Assembly (NCBI GenBank): GCA_028248455.1
Contig: JAOKHV010000008.1
Coordinates: 1-64,000 of the forward strand
DNA from: Ascidiaceihabitans sp.
GTDB taxonomy: Bacteria; Pseudomonadota; Alphaproteobacteria; Rhodobacterales; Rhodobacteraceae
Length of the DNA stretch: 64,000 bases
Direction of reading: 5' to 3'
Positions 1-10,198 of this stretch are shown piece by piece; the first letter of the stretch is position 1; every line of letters begins with the position of its first letter. The notes beneath the pieces were generated by a model. That model was not told the DNA's origin. It worked only from the letters and a program-made list of their open reading frames with translations, and ran no database searches. Made by a program: the position numbers and the translations under genes.

Positions 1-2
1 GA

Positions 3-296
3 AAGCACGGATCACCCAAGATCATCACGACAGGCAAGCTGGTATCCTATGGCGCGGCTTTTCGTGAGATTGGCGCTGTAGATCGTCAATTATGCGGAGG
101 CCGAGCAAACAATCGGTGTGAAAATTCGCATCTGCCATTTCGACGACGAGAACGAGCGATGCAGAAGTTTAAAAGTTGTGCAATGCTCCAGATATTTGCT
201 AGCTATCACGCCCAGATATACAACCACTTCAATCATGAAAGACATCTAGAAAGCAGACAGACGTGTAAGAAAAAAATGCAGTGCCGCTCTCATTGA
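3..296 (+). pseudogene. IS6-family (IS26-like) transposase, C-terminal part, cut by window edge
   Basis: Frame 3 reads KHGSPKIITTGKLVSYGAAFREIGAVDRQLCGGRANNRCENSHLPFRRRERAMQKFKS...YNHFNHERHL then stop; resembles the C-terminal DDE region of IS6-family transposases. The N-terminal part lies outside the window. Confidence 0.7.
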
Positions 297-511
297 GTGG
301 TTCATTTTCTGTGCTGTATGATGGTTGACTCGAGGTGCCTTTTACGGATGTTTAAGTTTGTCTGACAACACCCTTTTGAGAGCTGTAGCAACCTAACGCT
401 AAACTCCGATCATTCCGGTGGCAGTTGGCAGTTAGCAATAAAAACGCGTTTCTGGCCAATTGAAGTATTGCATATTTAAACGTCGTTGCTGTCTATTTTT
501 CGTTTTATGCC

Positions 512-1963
512 TCAAGATCGCTGAATAACTAATCGCGCCGTTACACCCGTTGCGGAATCTTCAAATGTCAGCCGGCCGCCATGCAATTTGGCGATTGTTG
601 CCACAATCGTAAGTCCAAGTCCGTGGCCATCTATCGTCGTGGTGTTTTCACCACGTTGAAACGGTGCCAAAAGCTCTTCTATCTCTGCGGCAGAACTTTC
701 AGATCCTTCATCTTCGATGATGATGGTCGCGGACTGCGCGTTTGCTTCTAGGGATACCGTTGCGCGGCGACCATACTTAAGCGCATTCTCGATCAAGTTG
801 GTGATTGCCCGTTCAAGCGATACGGGACGCCCATAAACGATTATGTCACGATCATTTGACACCACACCGTAGCCTTGTCGCGACATGAAGATAGATGTCC
901 CACCTTTAACGATGACGTCTTTAGCTTTGCGCAATGTCACTGGACGGTCGACGTCTTGGTAGTTGGAAACGATAGCATCCAACAGCGACGTCAACGACAG
1001 GTTACGCGGTTCTTCGGCGCCCATTTCCACATGAGTATAGGTCAGCACGCTTTCGATGATGTCTGTCATGCTGTCGATGTCGGTTTCAAATTTGCGGCGT
1101 AAGTCGGCGTCTTGGATCAACGCGGCGCGCAGGCGGAGCCTTGTGGCAGGTGTGCCAAGATCGTGGCTCACGCCCGAGAGGACGGCGGCACGGCCAGCCA
1201 ATTGCTCGCGTTCGATTTCCAGGTAGCTGTTAACTGCTGTTATGATTTCTTGCAGTTCTTGTGTGCCAGTTGGGTCATAGTGAGTGGGACCGCCGACGCG
1301 TCGGCGGTTTCTCAGCTGTCCTGCAAAGGACAAGAATGACACGGGTAAATTCAACGCTACAGTCATGAGAATGCCGGTGGTGACCGCCGCCAAAAGCGCT
1401 GCTAGTATGCGGCGATCAGGAGGGGCAGCGGCGCACCCCCAAACCGTGTCGCCTTCTATTTCAATCCAGTCGGCATCGCCCATGCGGGCCACGACAAACG
1501 GATCGCTACATAACGTGGCCAATTTTCGGGTGATCGAGCCCATGCTTTCTGCCGCCGTTTGCCCGTCGCGGCGTGGTAGATCTGCAAGACCGTAGGTCAG
1601 ATCAGGTGAAAGGATAGCCATAGTGACAGAGGCCCCAGAGATCTGATTGGCAACATTGGGCAAGATTGGGACAATCGTGATCCGCGAGGCAGGCGAAGCA
1701 CCCGCAATTTGGCGGAATGACCCGCTTGTTGCATGTATCTGGTCGTCGGCGGGTAGGCGCACGAACTCTATGCCTTCTGGGGGGGCGGTGCCGTTTTGCA
1801 TAGCGTAATACAAAGTCACGCCAGCATCGTAGGCTCGGGTGCCATGTGTGCGCCAATCGGACGTGGATTTTGTCCACATCCAAACCGTGCCACCGCCCAT
1901 AATAAACGCCGAAAGGACCAATATGGATCCTATCATGCGCAGACTGTTTAGAGGGTTTTTCAC
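512..1963 (-). CDS. Sensor histidine kinase
   Basis: N-terminal TM, periplasmic region, HAMP-like region, 'SGVSHDLGTPATRLRLR' H-box, 'NLIENALKYG' N-box, 'GHGLGLTIV' G-box; overlaps the response regulator gene. Confidence 0.92.
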   Translation of the reverse strand: MKNPLNSLRMIGSILVLSAFIMGGGTVWMWTKSTSDWRTHGTRAYDAGVTLYYAMQNGTAPPEGIEFVRLPADDQIHATSGSFRQIAGASPASRITIVPILPNVANQISGASVTMAILSPDLTYGLADLPRRDGQTAAESMGSITRKLATLCSDPFVVARMGDADWIEIEGDTVWGCAAAPPDRRILAALLAAVTTGILMTVALNLPVSFLSFAGQLRNRRRVGGPTHYDPTGTQELQEIITAVNSYLEIEREQLAGRAAVLSGVSHDLGTPATRLRLRAALIQDADLRRKFETDIDSMTDIIESVLTYTHVEMGAEEPRNLSLTSLLDAIVSNYQDVDRPVTLRKAKDVIVKGGTSIFMSRQGYGVVSNDRDIIVYGRPVSLERAITNLIENALKYGRRATVSLEANAQSATIIIEDEGSESSAAEIEELLAPFQRGENTTTIDGHGLGLTIVATIAKLHGGRLTFEDSATGVTARLVIQRS

Positions 1964-2697
1964 GTGTCTGACACCACGACATCTGCGGCGAATATATAAC
2001 CGACCCCGCGTTCCGTTTTCAGAATTTGGGGCTCCTTCGGGTTCGCTTCGATCTTGTTACGCAAGCGACCTACCAAAACATCAATCGCGCGGCCTGTCGC
2101 GTCATTGGGAGGCTGGCCTTCGCCAGTGGCGTCTAGGTTGGTCGCAATTTCCTCACGTGTGAGGGGGATGTGCGGGTTGGCGAGTAACACTTGCAACAAT
2201 GCGGTTTCGCGGTGCGATAGGGCGACTTGCACTTTTACAGGCGATAGAACGTCGCCCGTTTTGGCGTCATACGTCCATCCATGGAACTGAAATGTTTTGG
2301 TGTTGCGGCGGTGCACCAAGGACGCCGACCGACGCGCGCGCGACAGCACTGCTTTGACTCGCGCCAGCAACAAATTAGGGTTAAACGGTTTGGCGATATA
2401 ATCGTCAGCGCCAACCGCATAGCCTTCCATACGCTGGTGATCGGCAGATAAAGCAGACACCATAATAATCGGCACGTCCTGTTCTCGCCGCAGCCGCTTA
2501 CAAATTTCCAGTCCATTCTCATCGCCCAGCATTACGTCGAGTAAGACCAGATCAACGCGGCCCCCATCGATATGGTTGCGGACCTCGGTCTCATTGGCAG
2601 CCGGTAGGGCGATCGACCCGTTTTGTCGCAGAAACTGCGTCATCATCTGCCGCATGTCAGGGTCATCATCGACAACAAGGATACGTGGAATCGCCAT
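1960..2697 (-). CDS. OmpR-family response regulator
   Basis: Receiver motifs 'ILVVDDDPDMRQMM', 'DLVLLDVMLG', 'GADDYIAKPF' plus a C-terminal winged-helix 'LKTERGVGYIF'. Confidence 0.95.
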   Translation of the reverse strand: MAIPRILVVDDDPDMRQMMTQFLRQNGSIALPAANETEVRNHIDGGRVDLVLLDVMLGDENGLEICKRLRREQDVPIIMVSALSADHQRMEGYAVGADDYIAKPFNPNLLLARVKAVLSRARRSASLVHRRNTKTFQFHGWTYDAKTGDVLSPVKVQVALSHRETALLQVLLANPHIPLTREEIATNLDATGEGQPPNDATGRAIDVLVGRLRNKIEANPKEPQILKTERGVGYIFAADVVVSDT

Positions 2698-2930
2698 GGT
2701 TCAATTTCTCCGACGCACGATGAGGTTTCTTATCAGACAATGGTGCGCCAACTTGTTATGTAACAGAATGCAACAAAATCTAGAGCAACGTAACAGCTTG
2801 TAACAACGCGCGCCAATTTCTGCATCCGCTCGACGAATGCCCCACATGTTGCAATTGCATAGATACAGTTGTTGCTGTCAGTTAAGCATTCGAGCCGCGA
2901 AGAGCGGTCTTTTTTGGGAGGAAATCGAAA

Positions 2931-4181
2931 ATGAAATCTTACGTATTGAGCACCGCCTCTGCGATTGCCGTTTGCGCCGCTGGCGTAGCATCCGCTGACG
3001 GTCACGCTGAAGCAGAAGTTCTGCACTACTGGACATCCGGTGGCGAAGCGAAATCTGTCGCCGTTTTGCAAGAAGAATTCGCTGCAAACGGCGGCACATG
3101 GACAGACATGCCAGTCGCTGGTGGCGGCGGTGACGCGGCTGGTACAGCCCTGCGCGCACGTGTTCTGTCCGGAAACGCGCCGACAGCGGCACAGATCAAA
3201 GGCCCAGCCATTCAGGAATGGTATGCCGAAGGCGTTCTGGCTGACATTTCCAGCGTTGCAGAAGCCAATGACTGGGCGAACCTGCTTCCAGCCTCTATCG
3301 CAGCACACATGCAGTGCGAAGGCACTTGGTGTGCGGCACCGGTAAACGTACACCGTGTTGACTGGATCTGGGCCAACACAGAAATCTTGGCGGCTAACGG
3401 CCTCGAGATGCCAACAACTTGGGACGAGTTCAACGCTGCAGCCGAAACACTGCAAGCCGCTGGCATCATTCCACTGGCCCACGGTGGTCAGGCTTGGCAG
3501 GACGCGACTGTGTTCGAAACTGTTGTTCTGGGTCTCGGCGGCGCTGAGTTCTATCAGGCAGCCCTCGTAAACCTCGAGACAGAGGCGCTGACATCCGACA
3601 CGATGATTGCAGCGTTTGATCAGATGCGCACCATGCGTGGCTATGTTGACCCAAACTTCTCTGGTCGTGACTGGAACCTCGCTACAGCAATGGTCATGAA
3701 CGGCGAAGCCGCTTTCCAGATCATGGGTGACTGGGCAAAGGGTGAATTCCTCGCTGCTGGCAAAGTGCCGGGCGTTGATTTCTCTTGCGCGTCGACACCG
3801 GGTGATGGCTACCTTTATAACGTGGATAGCTTTGCGATGTTCTCAGTTGATGGTGACGGCAAAGCCGCTGGCCAAGAGCTTCTGGCAGAACTCATAATGG
3901 GTCCAAAATTCCAAGAAGTGTTCAACATGAACAAAGGCTCCATCCCAGCCCGCACAGATGTTGACCTGTCTGGATTTGATGAATGTGCGCAGCTTTCGGC
4001 GGCTGACATGGCGTCCACCAACGACGGTGGCACATTGATGCCGTCCTACGCACATGGCATGGCGCTTTTCGGTGCTCAGTCGGGTGCGATCACTGACGTT
4101 GTCACAGCACACTTCAACTCTGACATGTCCTCTGCTGACGCTGTTCAGATGCTGGCCAACGCTGTTGCGAACTCCATGTAA
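2931..4181 (+). CDS. CUT1-type sugar ABC transporter substrate-binding protein
   Basis: Signal peptide; 'VLHYWTSGGEAKSVAVLQEEF', 'MGDWAKGEF'; first gene of an SBP-permease-permease-ATPase operon. Confidence 0.92.
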   Translation: MKSYVLSTASAIAVCAAGVASADGHAEAEVLHYWTSGGEAKSVAVLQEEFAANGGTWTDMPVAGGGGDAAGTALRARVLSGNAPTAAQIKGPAIQEWYAEGVLADISSVAEANDWANLLPASIAAHMQCEGTWCAAPVNVHRVDWIWANTEILAANGLEMPTTWDEFNAAAETLQAAGIIPLAHGGQAWQDATVFETVVLGLGGAEFYQAALVNLETEALTSDTMIAAFDQMRTMRGYVDPNFSGRDWNLATAMVMNGEAAFQIMGDWAKGEFLAAGKVPGVDFSCASTPGDGYLYNVDSFAMFSVDGDGKAAGQELLAELIMGPKFQEVFNMNKGSIPARTDVDLSGFDECAQLSAADMASTNDGGTLMPSYAHGMALFGAQSGAITDVVTAHFNSDMSSADAVQMLANAVANSM

Positions 4182-4202
4182 TCGCTATTGATTATCAGAA
4201 TT

Positions 4203-4228
4203 GGCCTTATCCGTTCGCGGGTAGGGCC
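4203..4228 (+). promoter_or_regulatory. Intercistronic stem-loop between SBP and permease genes
   Basis: ggccttatccg-ttcg-cgggtagggcc; 11-bp stem allowing G:U pairs, TTCG loop, in the gap 4181-4252. Confidence 0.55.
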
Positions 4229-4251
4229 ACCAAATTAGGGGGACACATGAA

Positions 4252-5124
4252 ATGACACGCTGGTTGCAAGACAACATGCCAAAGATCGTCTTGGCACCAT
4301 CATTCATCGCCGTCATGGTTTTTGTGTATGGGTTTATTGGCTGGACGGCTTGGGTGTCGCTGACACGCTCGCGCCTAATGCCGCGCTATGAAATTGATAG
4401 CTTCATTCAATACGGTCGCCTCGCCGACTCACCACGGTTTGAGACCGCGATGGTGAACCTCGCCATCTTTGGTACGCTATTCATCGTGATCGCCATGGTG
4501 CTGGGACTGCTTCTGGCGATCCTGCTGGACCAGAAAATTCGCATTGAAGGCGCGATCCGAACAATTTATCTTTATCCCATGGCCCTGTCGATGATCGTCA
4601 CAGGCACGGCATGGAAATGGATCCTGAACCCCGAACTTGGCATCGAAGCCACTATCAAAGGCTGGGGGTTCGCCAATTTTGAATTCAAATGGCTGGTTGA
4701 TCCTGACATGGCTATCTACACCGTTGTGCTGGCCGCTGTTTGGCAAAGTTCCGGCTTTGTTATGGCGCTGTTTCTGGCCGGACTTCGCTCTGTGGATGAA
4801 GAAATTATCAAGGCCGCGCAAGTCGATGGCATCCCTACTTGGCGTGTTTATTCAGCGATTATTATTCCGTCGATGGCCCCGATTTTCCTCAGCGCGTTCA
4901 TCGTGTTGGCCCATCTCGCGATCAAAGCCTTCGACCTCGTTATCGCGCTTACTGGCGGTGGCCCGGGTTACGCGACCGATCTTCCAGCCACCTACATGTA
5001 TGCCATGGCGTTTTCGCGCGGTGATATTGGGCAGGCGGCAAGTTCGGCCATGGTTATGATGCTTGTCGTGTTCACGATTGTTGTGCCTTACCTCTATTCA
5101 GAATTGAGGACCAAAGATGACTGA
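4252..5124 (+). CDS. Sugar ABC transporter permease (MalF-like)
   Basis: Multiple TM segments; EAA-loop 'EEIIKAAQVDGIPTWRVYSAIIIP'. Confidence 0.92.
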   Translation: MTRWLQDNMPKIVLAPSFIAVMVFVYGFIGWTAWVSLTRSRLMPRYEIDSFIQYGRLADSPRFETAMVNLAIFGTLFIVIAMVLGLLLAILLDQKIRIEGAIRTIYLYPMALSMIVTGTAWKWILNPELGIEATIKGWGFANFEFKWLVDPDMAIYTVVLAAVWQSSGFVMALFLAGLRSVDEEIIKAAQVDGIPTWRVYSAIIIPSMAPIFLSAFIVLAHLAIKAFDLVIALTGGGPGYATDLPATYMYAMAFSRGDIGQAASSAMVMMLVVFTIVVPYLYSELRTKDD

Positions 5125-6010
5125 TATGTCTTACGCCCCAACCCGCACCCAAAGCCCGACGACCAAACTTGTTCTGCGCTTTGTGCTTTACATCCTTCTC
5201 GCCTTATTCGCGCTGTTCTATCTCATGCCGCTGTTTGTGATGATTACAACATCTCTGAAATCATTGGATGAAATCCGCACTGGTGACCTGGTGTCCCTCC
5301 CGCGCGAGGTCACTTTTGATGCGTGGCGCACGGCGTGGTCCAGCGCCTGTACGGGTATCCAATGTGAAGGCGTGCGCCCATATTTCCTGAATTCACTTCT
5401 GATCGCCATTCCTGCGGTTCTTATCTCTACGATCATCGGCGCGTTGAATGGCTACGTTGTGGCGCAATGGAAGTTCAAAGGCGCGAACATCTTTTTTGCA
5501 TTGTTGTTATTTGGTTGCTTCATCCCGTTTCAGGTTGTGCTGCTGCCAATGGCGATCGTGCTGGGCAAGCTCGGCATCTCTGGCACCATTCCGGGTCTAA
5601 TTTTTGTTCACGTAATCTATGGCCTCGGTTTTACCACGCTGTTTTTTCGTAATTACTATGTGAGCATTCCGTCCGAACTGACTAAAGCCGCCATGATTGA
5701 TGGTGCAGGCTTCTTTCGTATCTTCTGGTCGATCTTCATGCCGCTGAGCCTGCCGATCATCGTTGTATCTGTCATCTGGCAATTCACCCAGATCTGGAAC
5801 GACTTCCTGTTTGGAGTGAGCTTCAGCCAAGCTGGAACTCAGCCTGTGACAGTCGCTCTTAACAACATCGTAAATTCGACCACAGGCGTCAAAGAATACA
5901 ATGTGGATATGGCTGCTGCGATCATCGCTGCTCTGCCAACTCTGCTTGTTTATGTCGTTGCTGGCAAATATTTCATCCGCGGTCTGACCGCTGGTTCTGT
6001 AAAGGGATAA
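5117..6010 (+). CDS. Sugar ABC transporter permease (MalG-like)
   Basis: 'PSELTKAAMIDGAGFFRIFWSIFMPLSLP' EAA loop; TM segments; overlaps the upstream permease. Confidence 0.92.
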   Translation: MTDMSYAPTRTQSPTTKLVLRFVLYILLALFALFYLMPLFVMITTSLKSLDEIRTGDLVSLPREVTFDAWRTAWSSACTGIQCEGVRPYFLNSLLIAIPAVLISTIIGALNGYVVAQWKFKGANIFFALLLFGCFIPFQVVLLPMAIVLGKLGISGTIPGLIFVHVIYGLGFTTLFFRNYYVSIPSELTKAAMIDGAGFFRIFWSIFMPLSLPIIVVSVIWQFTQIWNDFLFGVSFSQAGTQPVTVALNNIVNSTTGVKEYNVDMAAAIIAALPTLLVYVVAGKYFIRGLTAGSVKG

Positions 6011-6015
6011 ATCAG

Positions 6016-7113
6016 ATGTCACCTATTCTCGAAGTTAAGAATCTCTACAAGAACTACGGGTCCACCGAAGTCCTGAAGGACATCATTGTGTCGATCGAAA
6101 AAGGGGACTTTCTAGTCCTCGTCGGGCCCTCTGGTTGTGGCAAGTCAACGCTGTTGAATTGTATCGCAGGTCTTGAGCCGATCACAGGCGGAGATTTGTT
6201 CATTGGCGGGCAAAACATGACCAACGTCAGCCCCAAAGACCGCGACATTGCGATGGTTTTTCAATCCTACGCTTTGTATCCGACCATGACCGTGGCCAAG
6301 AACATCACCTTCGGAATGAAAGTACGCGGCATCGATCAGGCAACACAAGACGCCAAGCTTAAGCACGTTTCCACACAGTTGCAGATCGAACCGCTGTTGC
6401 ATCGCAAACCGGGCCAGTTGTCTGGTGGTCAGCGCCAGCGTGTCGCGATGGGCCGTGCCCTGGTGCGGGATCCTAAGTTGTTCCTATTTGACGAACCACT
6501 GTCCAACCTGGATGCAAAACTGCGTGTCGAGATGCGGACTGAGATCAAAGCCCTGCATCAACGGCTTGGTGCGTCCATGGTTTACGTCACACACGATCAG
6601 ATCGAAGCCATGACGCTGGCGACCAAGATCGTTGTGATGAAAGGCGGCGTGATTCAGCAAATCGGGACACCAGCCGAGATTTACAATCGTCCTGCCAACT
6701 TGTTTGTCGCCGACTTCATGGGCAGCCCTGCGATGAACCTGATCCCAGCCAAGACAAAAAAGAATGGCAAAGGCACGCAGATTGAAATCGCACGCAACAA
6801 CGCCGATCCGATTGTCTTGACAGAAAAGCGCAGCACCGACTTACCCGAAAATATCATTATTGGTGTGCGGCCTGAAGACATCGTAGACGCTGCCTTTGCC
6901 CGCACCGACGACACGCAACAAGCGGACTGTATGATTGATATTGTTGAACCCGCAGGTGCCGATACGTTTGCGGTGATGCAGCTTGGCGGTAAACACGTGA
7001 CAGCGCGCTTGCATGCTGAAACAACAGCTGCCGCAGGCACATCACAGCGTCTGGCGTTTGATCTTGGAAAGGTCTCCTATTTTAAACCTGAGACCGGTTT
7101 GCGCCTAAATTAA
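6016..7113 (+). CDS. Sugar ABC transporter ATP-binding protein (UgpC/MsmK type)
   Basis: Walker A 'GPSGCGKSTLLN', signature 'LSGGQRQRVAMGRALVRDP', Walker B 'LFLFDEPLSNLDAKLR', C-terminal TOBE region. Confidence 0.95.
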   Translation: MSPILEVKNLYKNYGSTEVLKDIIVSIEKGDFLVLVGPSGCGKSTLLNCIAGLEPITGGDLFIGGQNMTNVSPKDRDIAMVFQSYALYPTMTVAKNITFGMKVRGIDQATQDAKLKHVSTQLQIEPLLHRKPGQLSGGQRQRVAMGRALVRDPKLFLFDEPLSNLDAKLRVEMRTEIKALHQRLGASMVYVTHDQIEAMTLATKIVVMKGGVIQQIGTPAEIYNRPANLFVADFMGSPAMNLIPAKTKKNGKGTQIEIARNNADPIVLTEKRSTDLPENIIIGVRPEDIVDAAFARTDDTQQADCMIDIVEPAGADTFAVMQLGGKHVTARLHAETTAAAGTSQRLAFDLGKVSYFKPETGLRLN

Positions 7114-7116
7114 CCG

Positions 7117-7360
7117 CATGCGTTTGGATCAGATACTGGCGGGACGAATGCACGATTTGCTTTGTACAAAGCCGGAGCAATAGTCCCGCAAACAGTTCGC
7201 AATTTCAGCAATGAGGACCGGCCGCACCTTTACGATATAATAATGGCTTATCTCAATGAACACGCGCCCGTGCAGCTGGATGACATGGTAGTCGCCGTTG
7301 TGGGGCCGGTTCACGGCGATCAAGCGGTGCTGACAAACTGGAAATGCACAGGCTCGCCTC
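7117..7360 (+). pseudogene. Decayed glucokinase (N-terminal fragment)
   Basis: In-frame 'FGSDTGGTNARFALYKAGAIVPQTVRNFSNEDRPHLYDIIMAYL...DDMVVAVVGPVHGDQAVLTNWK', matching the glucokinase 'GDIGGTNARFAL...AVAGPV.GD...LTN' pattern. Similarity stops after LTNWK and the frame collapses. Confidence 0.75.
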
Positions 7361-7374
7361 CGGCTCACAGCTAT

Positions 7375-7803
7375 TTAAAAAAATGCTTGGGCAGCAATTG
7401 CCAAGAAAAGGTATCTCAAGCCTTTCGCAATGCTTACCAACAATAGAAAAGAGATTAATGGTTCGCGCATGACGCCTGCGATAACAGTTATCGGATCCCC
7501 AATAAAGGGTAGCCAGCTTCCTATGAGTGTCCACCGACCGTACCGATGGTACCAAATTTGAGCCCGCGCCAGTTGCGATTGTGAACTTGGAAACCAACGG
7601 TTTTCTTGGAAATTTAAAAGGTAACCTCCAAGCCACCAATTGATGACAGCACCAAGGACATTTCCTACGGTTGCAACAATTATCAACAACACTGCAGGTT
7701 GTTTGGTTGTGGCGAGTAACCCTACTAGGACGGCCTCAGATTGCATGGGAATAATTGTAGCTGCAACAAGCGCGGAAAAGAAAAGGCTCAAGTAGGATAT
7801 CAT
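7375..7803 (-). CDS. YqaA-family / DedA-like small membrane protein
   Basis: 'SALVAATIIPMQSEAVLVGLLA...VGNVLGAVINWWLGGYL...WTLIGSWLPFIGDPITVIAGVMR'. Confidence 0.85.
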   Translation of the reverse strand: MISYLSLFFSALVAATIIPMQSEAVLVGLLATTKQPAVLLIIVATVGNVLGAVINWWLGGYLLNFQENRWFPSSQSQLARAQIWYHRYGRWTLIGSWLPFIGDPITVIAGVMREPLISFLLLVSIAKGLRYLFLAIAAQAFF

Positions 7804-8124
7804 GATTTTTGGTACCTGATGTGTGTGGTGTTGGGCGGTCAGCCTATATATTTTTTAATATCTGTCTGGTCCCGCCTACGCAGTCTTAACAGCTGATATC
7901 AGATGTTATTTTAGGCGCGTTTGCCCAAAGCTCGCAACATTATGACATCAATTTTACAGGGTTATATTCATGTTATGGAGCTATCTTTAAAGTGGTCTCT
8001 GTAAAAATTTGTGTTTTTGATTATTAACCAACTTTAGTTGAGTATGGTTGCATGGCCATCCTCGTAAGGTTTGTGTAAGATTGGCATTGTTTCGTAGCTA
8101 AGCTTATCCCGAGGTATCTCAAAA

Positions 8125-9774
8125 ATGACAATACAGAAACGGACCGCAGACTTGTTGGACTTTGTGCGAAGCAAGTTGAAAATGTCCCCAATCGTTTTGG
8201 TGGGCATTACAATCTTGTTTGTATTACTTGTTGATAACAGGACGTTCTGGTCGATTGGGTCGGAAGCTTTTGAGGGGAATGCACTGTCATTTGTCGGCTT
8301 TGTTTGTGCCCTGTTCTGTTTGACGCTTGCTGTTTTTAGCCCTTTTGCCTTTCCAGCGATAGCCAAACCTTTTGCAATTTTCATTCTGATTTTAAGTAGT
8401 ATTACATCCTATTATATGGACAATCTCGGGGTATTTATTGACCGTGAGATGATACAAAATGTGATAGTCACAACTTTGACTGAGTCCAAACATCTGATCA
8501 CTTTTAGTTTCGTGGCACATGTTTTGATCTTTGGTATCTTGCCTGTGTTGGTTGTTTGGGGTGTCCAAATAAAAAAGCAAAGTAAGCTTGCCACTTATGG
8601 CGTCCCTATTGTAGTTTCGTTTGTCTCATTGGTTTTAACCGTTAGTTTGCTTATTGTAGATCTGAGAACCTATTCCTCGGTGACGCGCGACCGCAGAGAT
8701 TTCCTTGGCAGCTATCAACCAGGCGCACCAATTTTTGAAGCAGTTCGATATGCAAATATGATGCGCAAAACCATCAATACTGTTGCGCAGCCCTTGGGAG
8801 AGGATGCCGTTAAAGGAACAGCTTATGTAAACGCTAAAACCCCATCTCTGACAATCCTGGTCATTGGTGAAACTGCACGTGCTCAAAACTTTAGTTTAAA
8901 CGGCTATGGGGTGAATACAAACCCCGAACTCTCTGGGTCGTCAGTGTTGAGTTTTCGTGATGTGTCCTCGTGTGGCACATCGACTGCCGTATCTCTGCCT
9001 TGCATGTTTTCAAAATTCGGCCGTGCTGACTATACTTATGAAAAGGGTCTATCTAACCAGAATGTTCTGGATGTGTTATCGCATGCTGGTTTAGTCGTTG
9101 AATGGTGGGATACCAATACAGGCCACAAAGGGATCGCTGAACGAATTCCTTCGCGGTCTTTGGCAACAGAAAACCAGCCAGAGTTTTGTCGATCAGGGGA
9201 ATGTGACGACGGCATATTCCTAGACAGGCTAAAAACATACACATCTGGTATCACCGAAGACACTGTTCTTGTGTTTCATCAGATTGGATCACATGGCCCT
9301 GCCTATTACCTCAGGTATCCGCTGGAGTTTGAAAAATTCAAACCAGCTTGTCGCACCGCTGAATTCATGAACTGTACGGCGGAGGAAATCGTGAATGTTT
9401 ACGACAATACGATTGCTTACACTGACAAAGTGCTGGCTGAAACAATTGCATTCCTGAAGTCGCAGGAAAATCTAAGCACGTCCTTGCTTTACGTTTCGGA
9501 TCATGGAGAATCTTTGGGGGAGGGCGGTTTGTACTTGCATGGAGCACCGTATTTCATGGCTCCTGCAGAGCAGACCAAAGTGCCTATGATCCTTTGGATA
9601 TCTGACGTTTTCGCAAGCCAGTACAATCTTCAAAAAGAATGTTTAGCGGACAAAATCTCCTTATCTTTTAGTCACGACAACATGTTTCATTCCCTCTTGG
9701 GCATGCTTGATATTCAGACGCGGGAACGTAATCCTGATCTTGATATTTTTGCATCCTGCAAACTGACGAAATAG
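8125..9774 (+). CDS. eptA: EptA-like phosphoethanolamine transferase (lipid A)
   Basis: N-terminal TM domain; sulfatase-like domain with 'ILVIGETARAQNFSLNGYG', 'SCGTSTAVSLPCMFS', 'QIGSHGPAYYLRYP', 'YVSDHGESLGEGGLYLHGAPY'. Confidence 0.9.
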   Translation: MTIQKRTADLLDFVRSKLKMSPIVLVGITILFVLLVDNRTFWSIGSEAFEGNALSFVGFVCALFCLTLAVFSPFAFPAIAKPFAIFILILSSITSYYMDNLGVFIDREMIQNVIVTTLTESKHLITFSFVAHVLIFGILPVLVVWGVQIKKQSKLATYGVPIVVSFVSLVLTVSLLIVDLRTYSSVTRDRRDFLGSYQPGAPIFEAVRYANMMRKTINTVAQPLGEDAVKGTAYVNAKTPSLTILVIGETARAQNFSLNGYGVNTNPELSGSSVLSFRDVSSCGTSTAVSLPCMFSKFGRADYTYEKGLSNQNVLDVLSHAGLVVEWWDTNTGHKGIAERIPSRSLATENQPEFCRSGECDDGIFLDRLKTYTSGITEDTVLVFHQIGSHGPAYYLRYPLEFEKFKPACRTAEFMNCTAEEIVNVYDNTIAYTDKVLAETIAFLKSQENLSTSLLYVSDHGESLGEGGLYLHGAPYFMAPAEQTKVPMILWISDVFASQYNLQKECLADKISLSFSHDNMFHSLLGMLDIQTRERNPDLDIFASCKLTK

Positions 9775-9785
9775 GCGCGCCAATT

Positions 9786-10187
9786 ATGACATCTAAAAAT
9801 GTGGTCGTTAGACCTAAGCCGGACCGTATAACGGGCATCAAACACCTGTTTGCTGCTGCAAGCTATTCTGTTGGGGGCATCCGGCGTTTGTGGCAAGAAA
9901 CTGCATTTCGCCATATTATTCTGATGCTCGTTTTGTGCCTGACCTTGCTTTTTGTAATCGGTGCTAACCTGACAGAATTTAGTATTTTGTTGATCCTGTT
10001 TTTCGCCCTTGTTGCTGTTGAAGCACTCAATACTGCAATTGAATGTATCGTTGATCACCTTGCTCCAAACTGGGAGGAGTTCGCGCGCGATGCCAAGGAT
10101 TTGGGGTCCTTGGCAACGATGTGTCTTCTTTTTGCAAACGGACTGTATTTATCTGTTCTGTTCCTGCGTTTTTTTGAAATTATCTGA
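9786..10187 (+). CDS. dgkA: Diacylglycerol kinase
   Basis: '[35 protein letters not shown]' matches the DgkA catalytic helix signature. Confidence 0.9.
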   Translation: MTSKNVVVRPKPDRITGIKHLFAAASYSVGGIRRLWQETAFRHIILMLVLCLTLLFVIGANLTEFSILLILFFALVAVEALNTAIECIVDHLAPNWEEFARDAKDLGSLATMCLLFANGLYLSVLFLRFFEII

Positions 10188-10198
10188 GAGTTATACCT

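Noticed and set aside
2889-2917. ccgc-gaaga-gcgg followed by T-run upstream of the SBP gene, possible attenuator
   Set aside because: Stem is only about 4 bp, too weak to support a terminator or riboswitch call.
2733-3482. 249-aa minus-strand ORF
   Set aside because: Antisense to the well-supported substrate-binding protein gene; Cys-rich, no family-like motifs.
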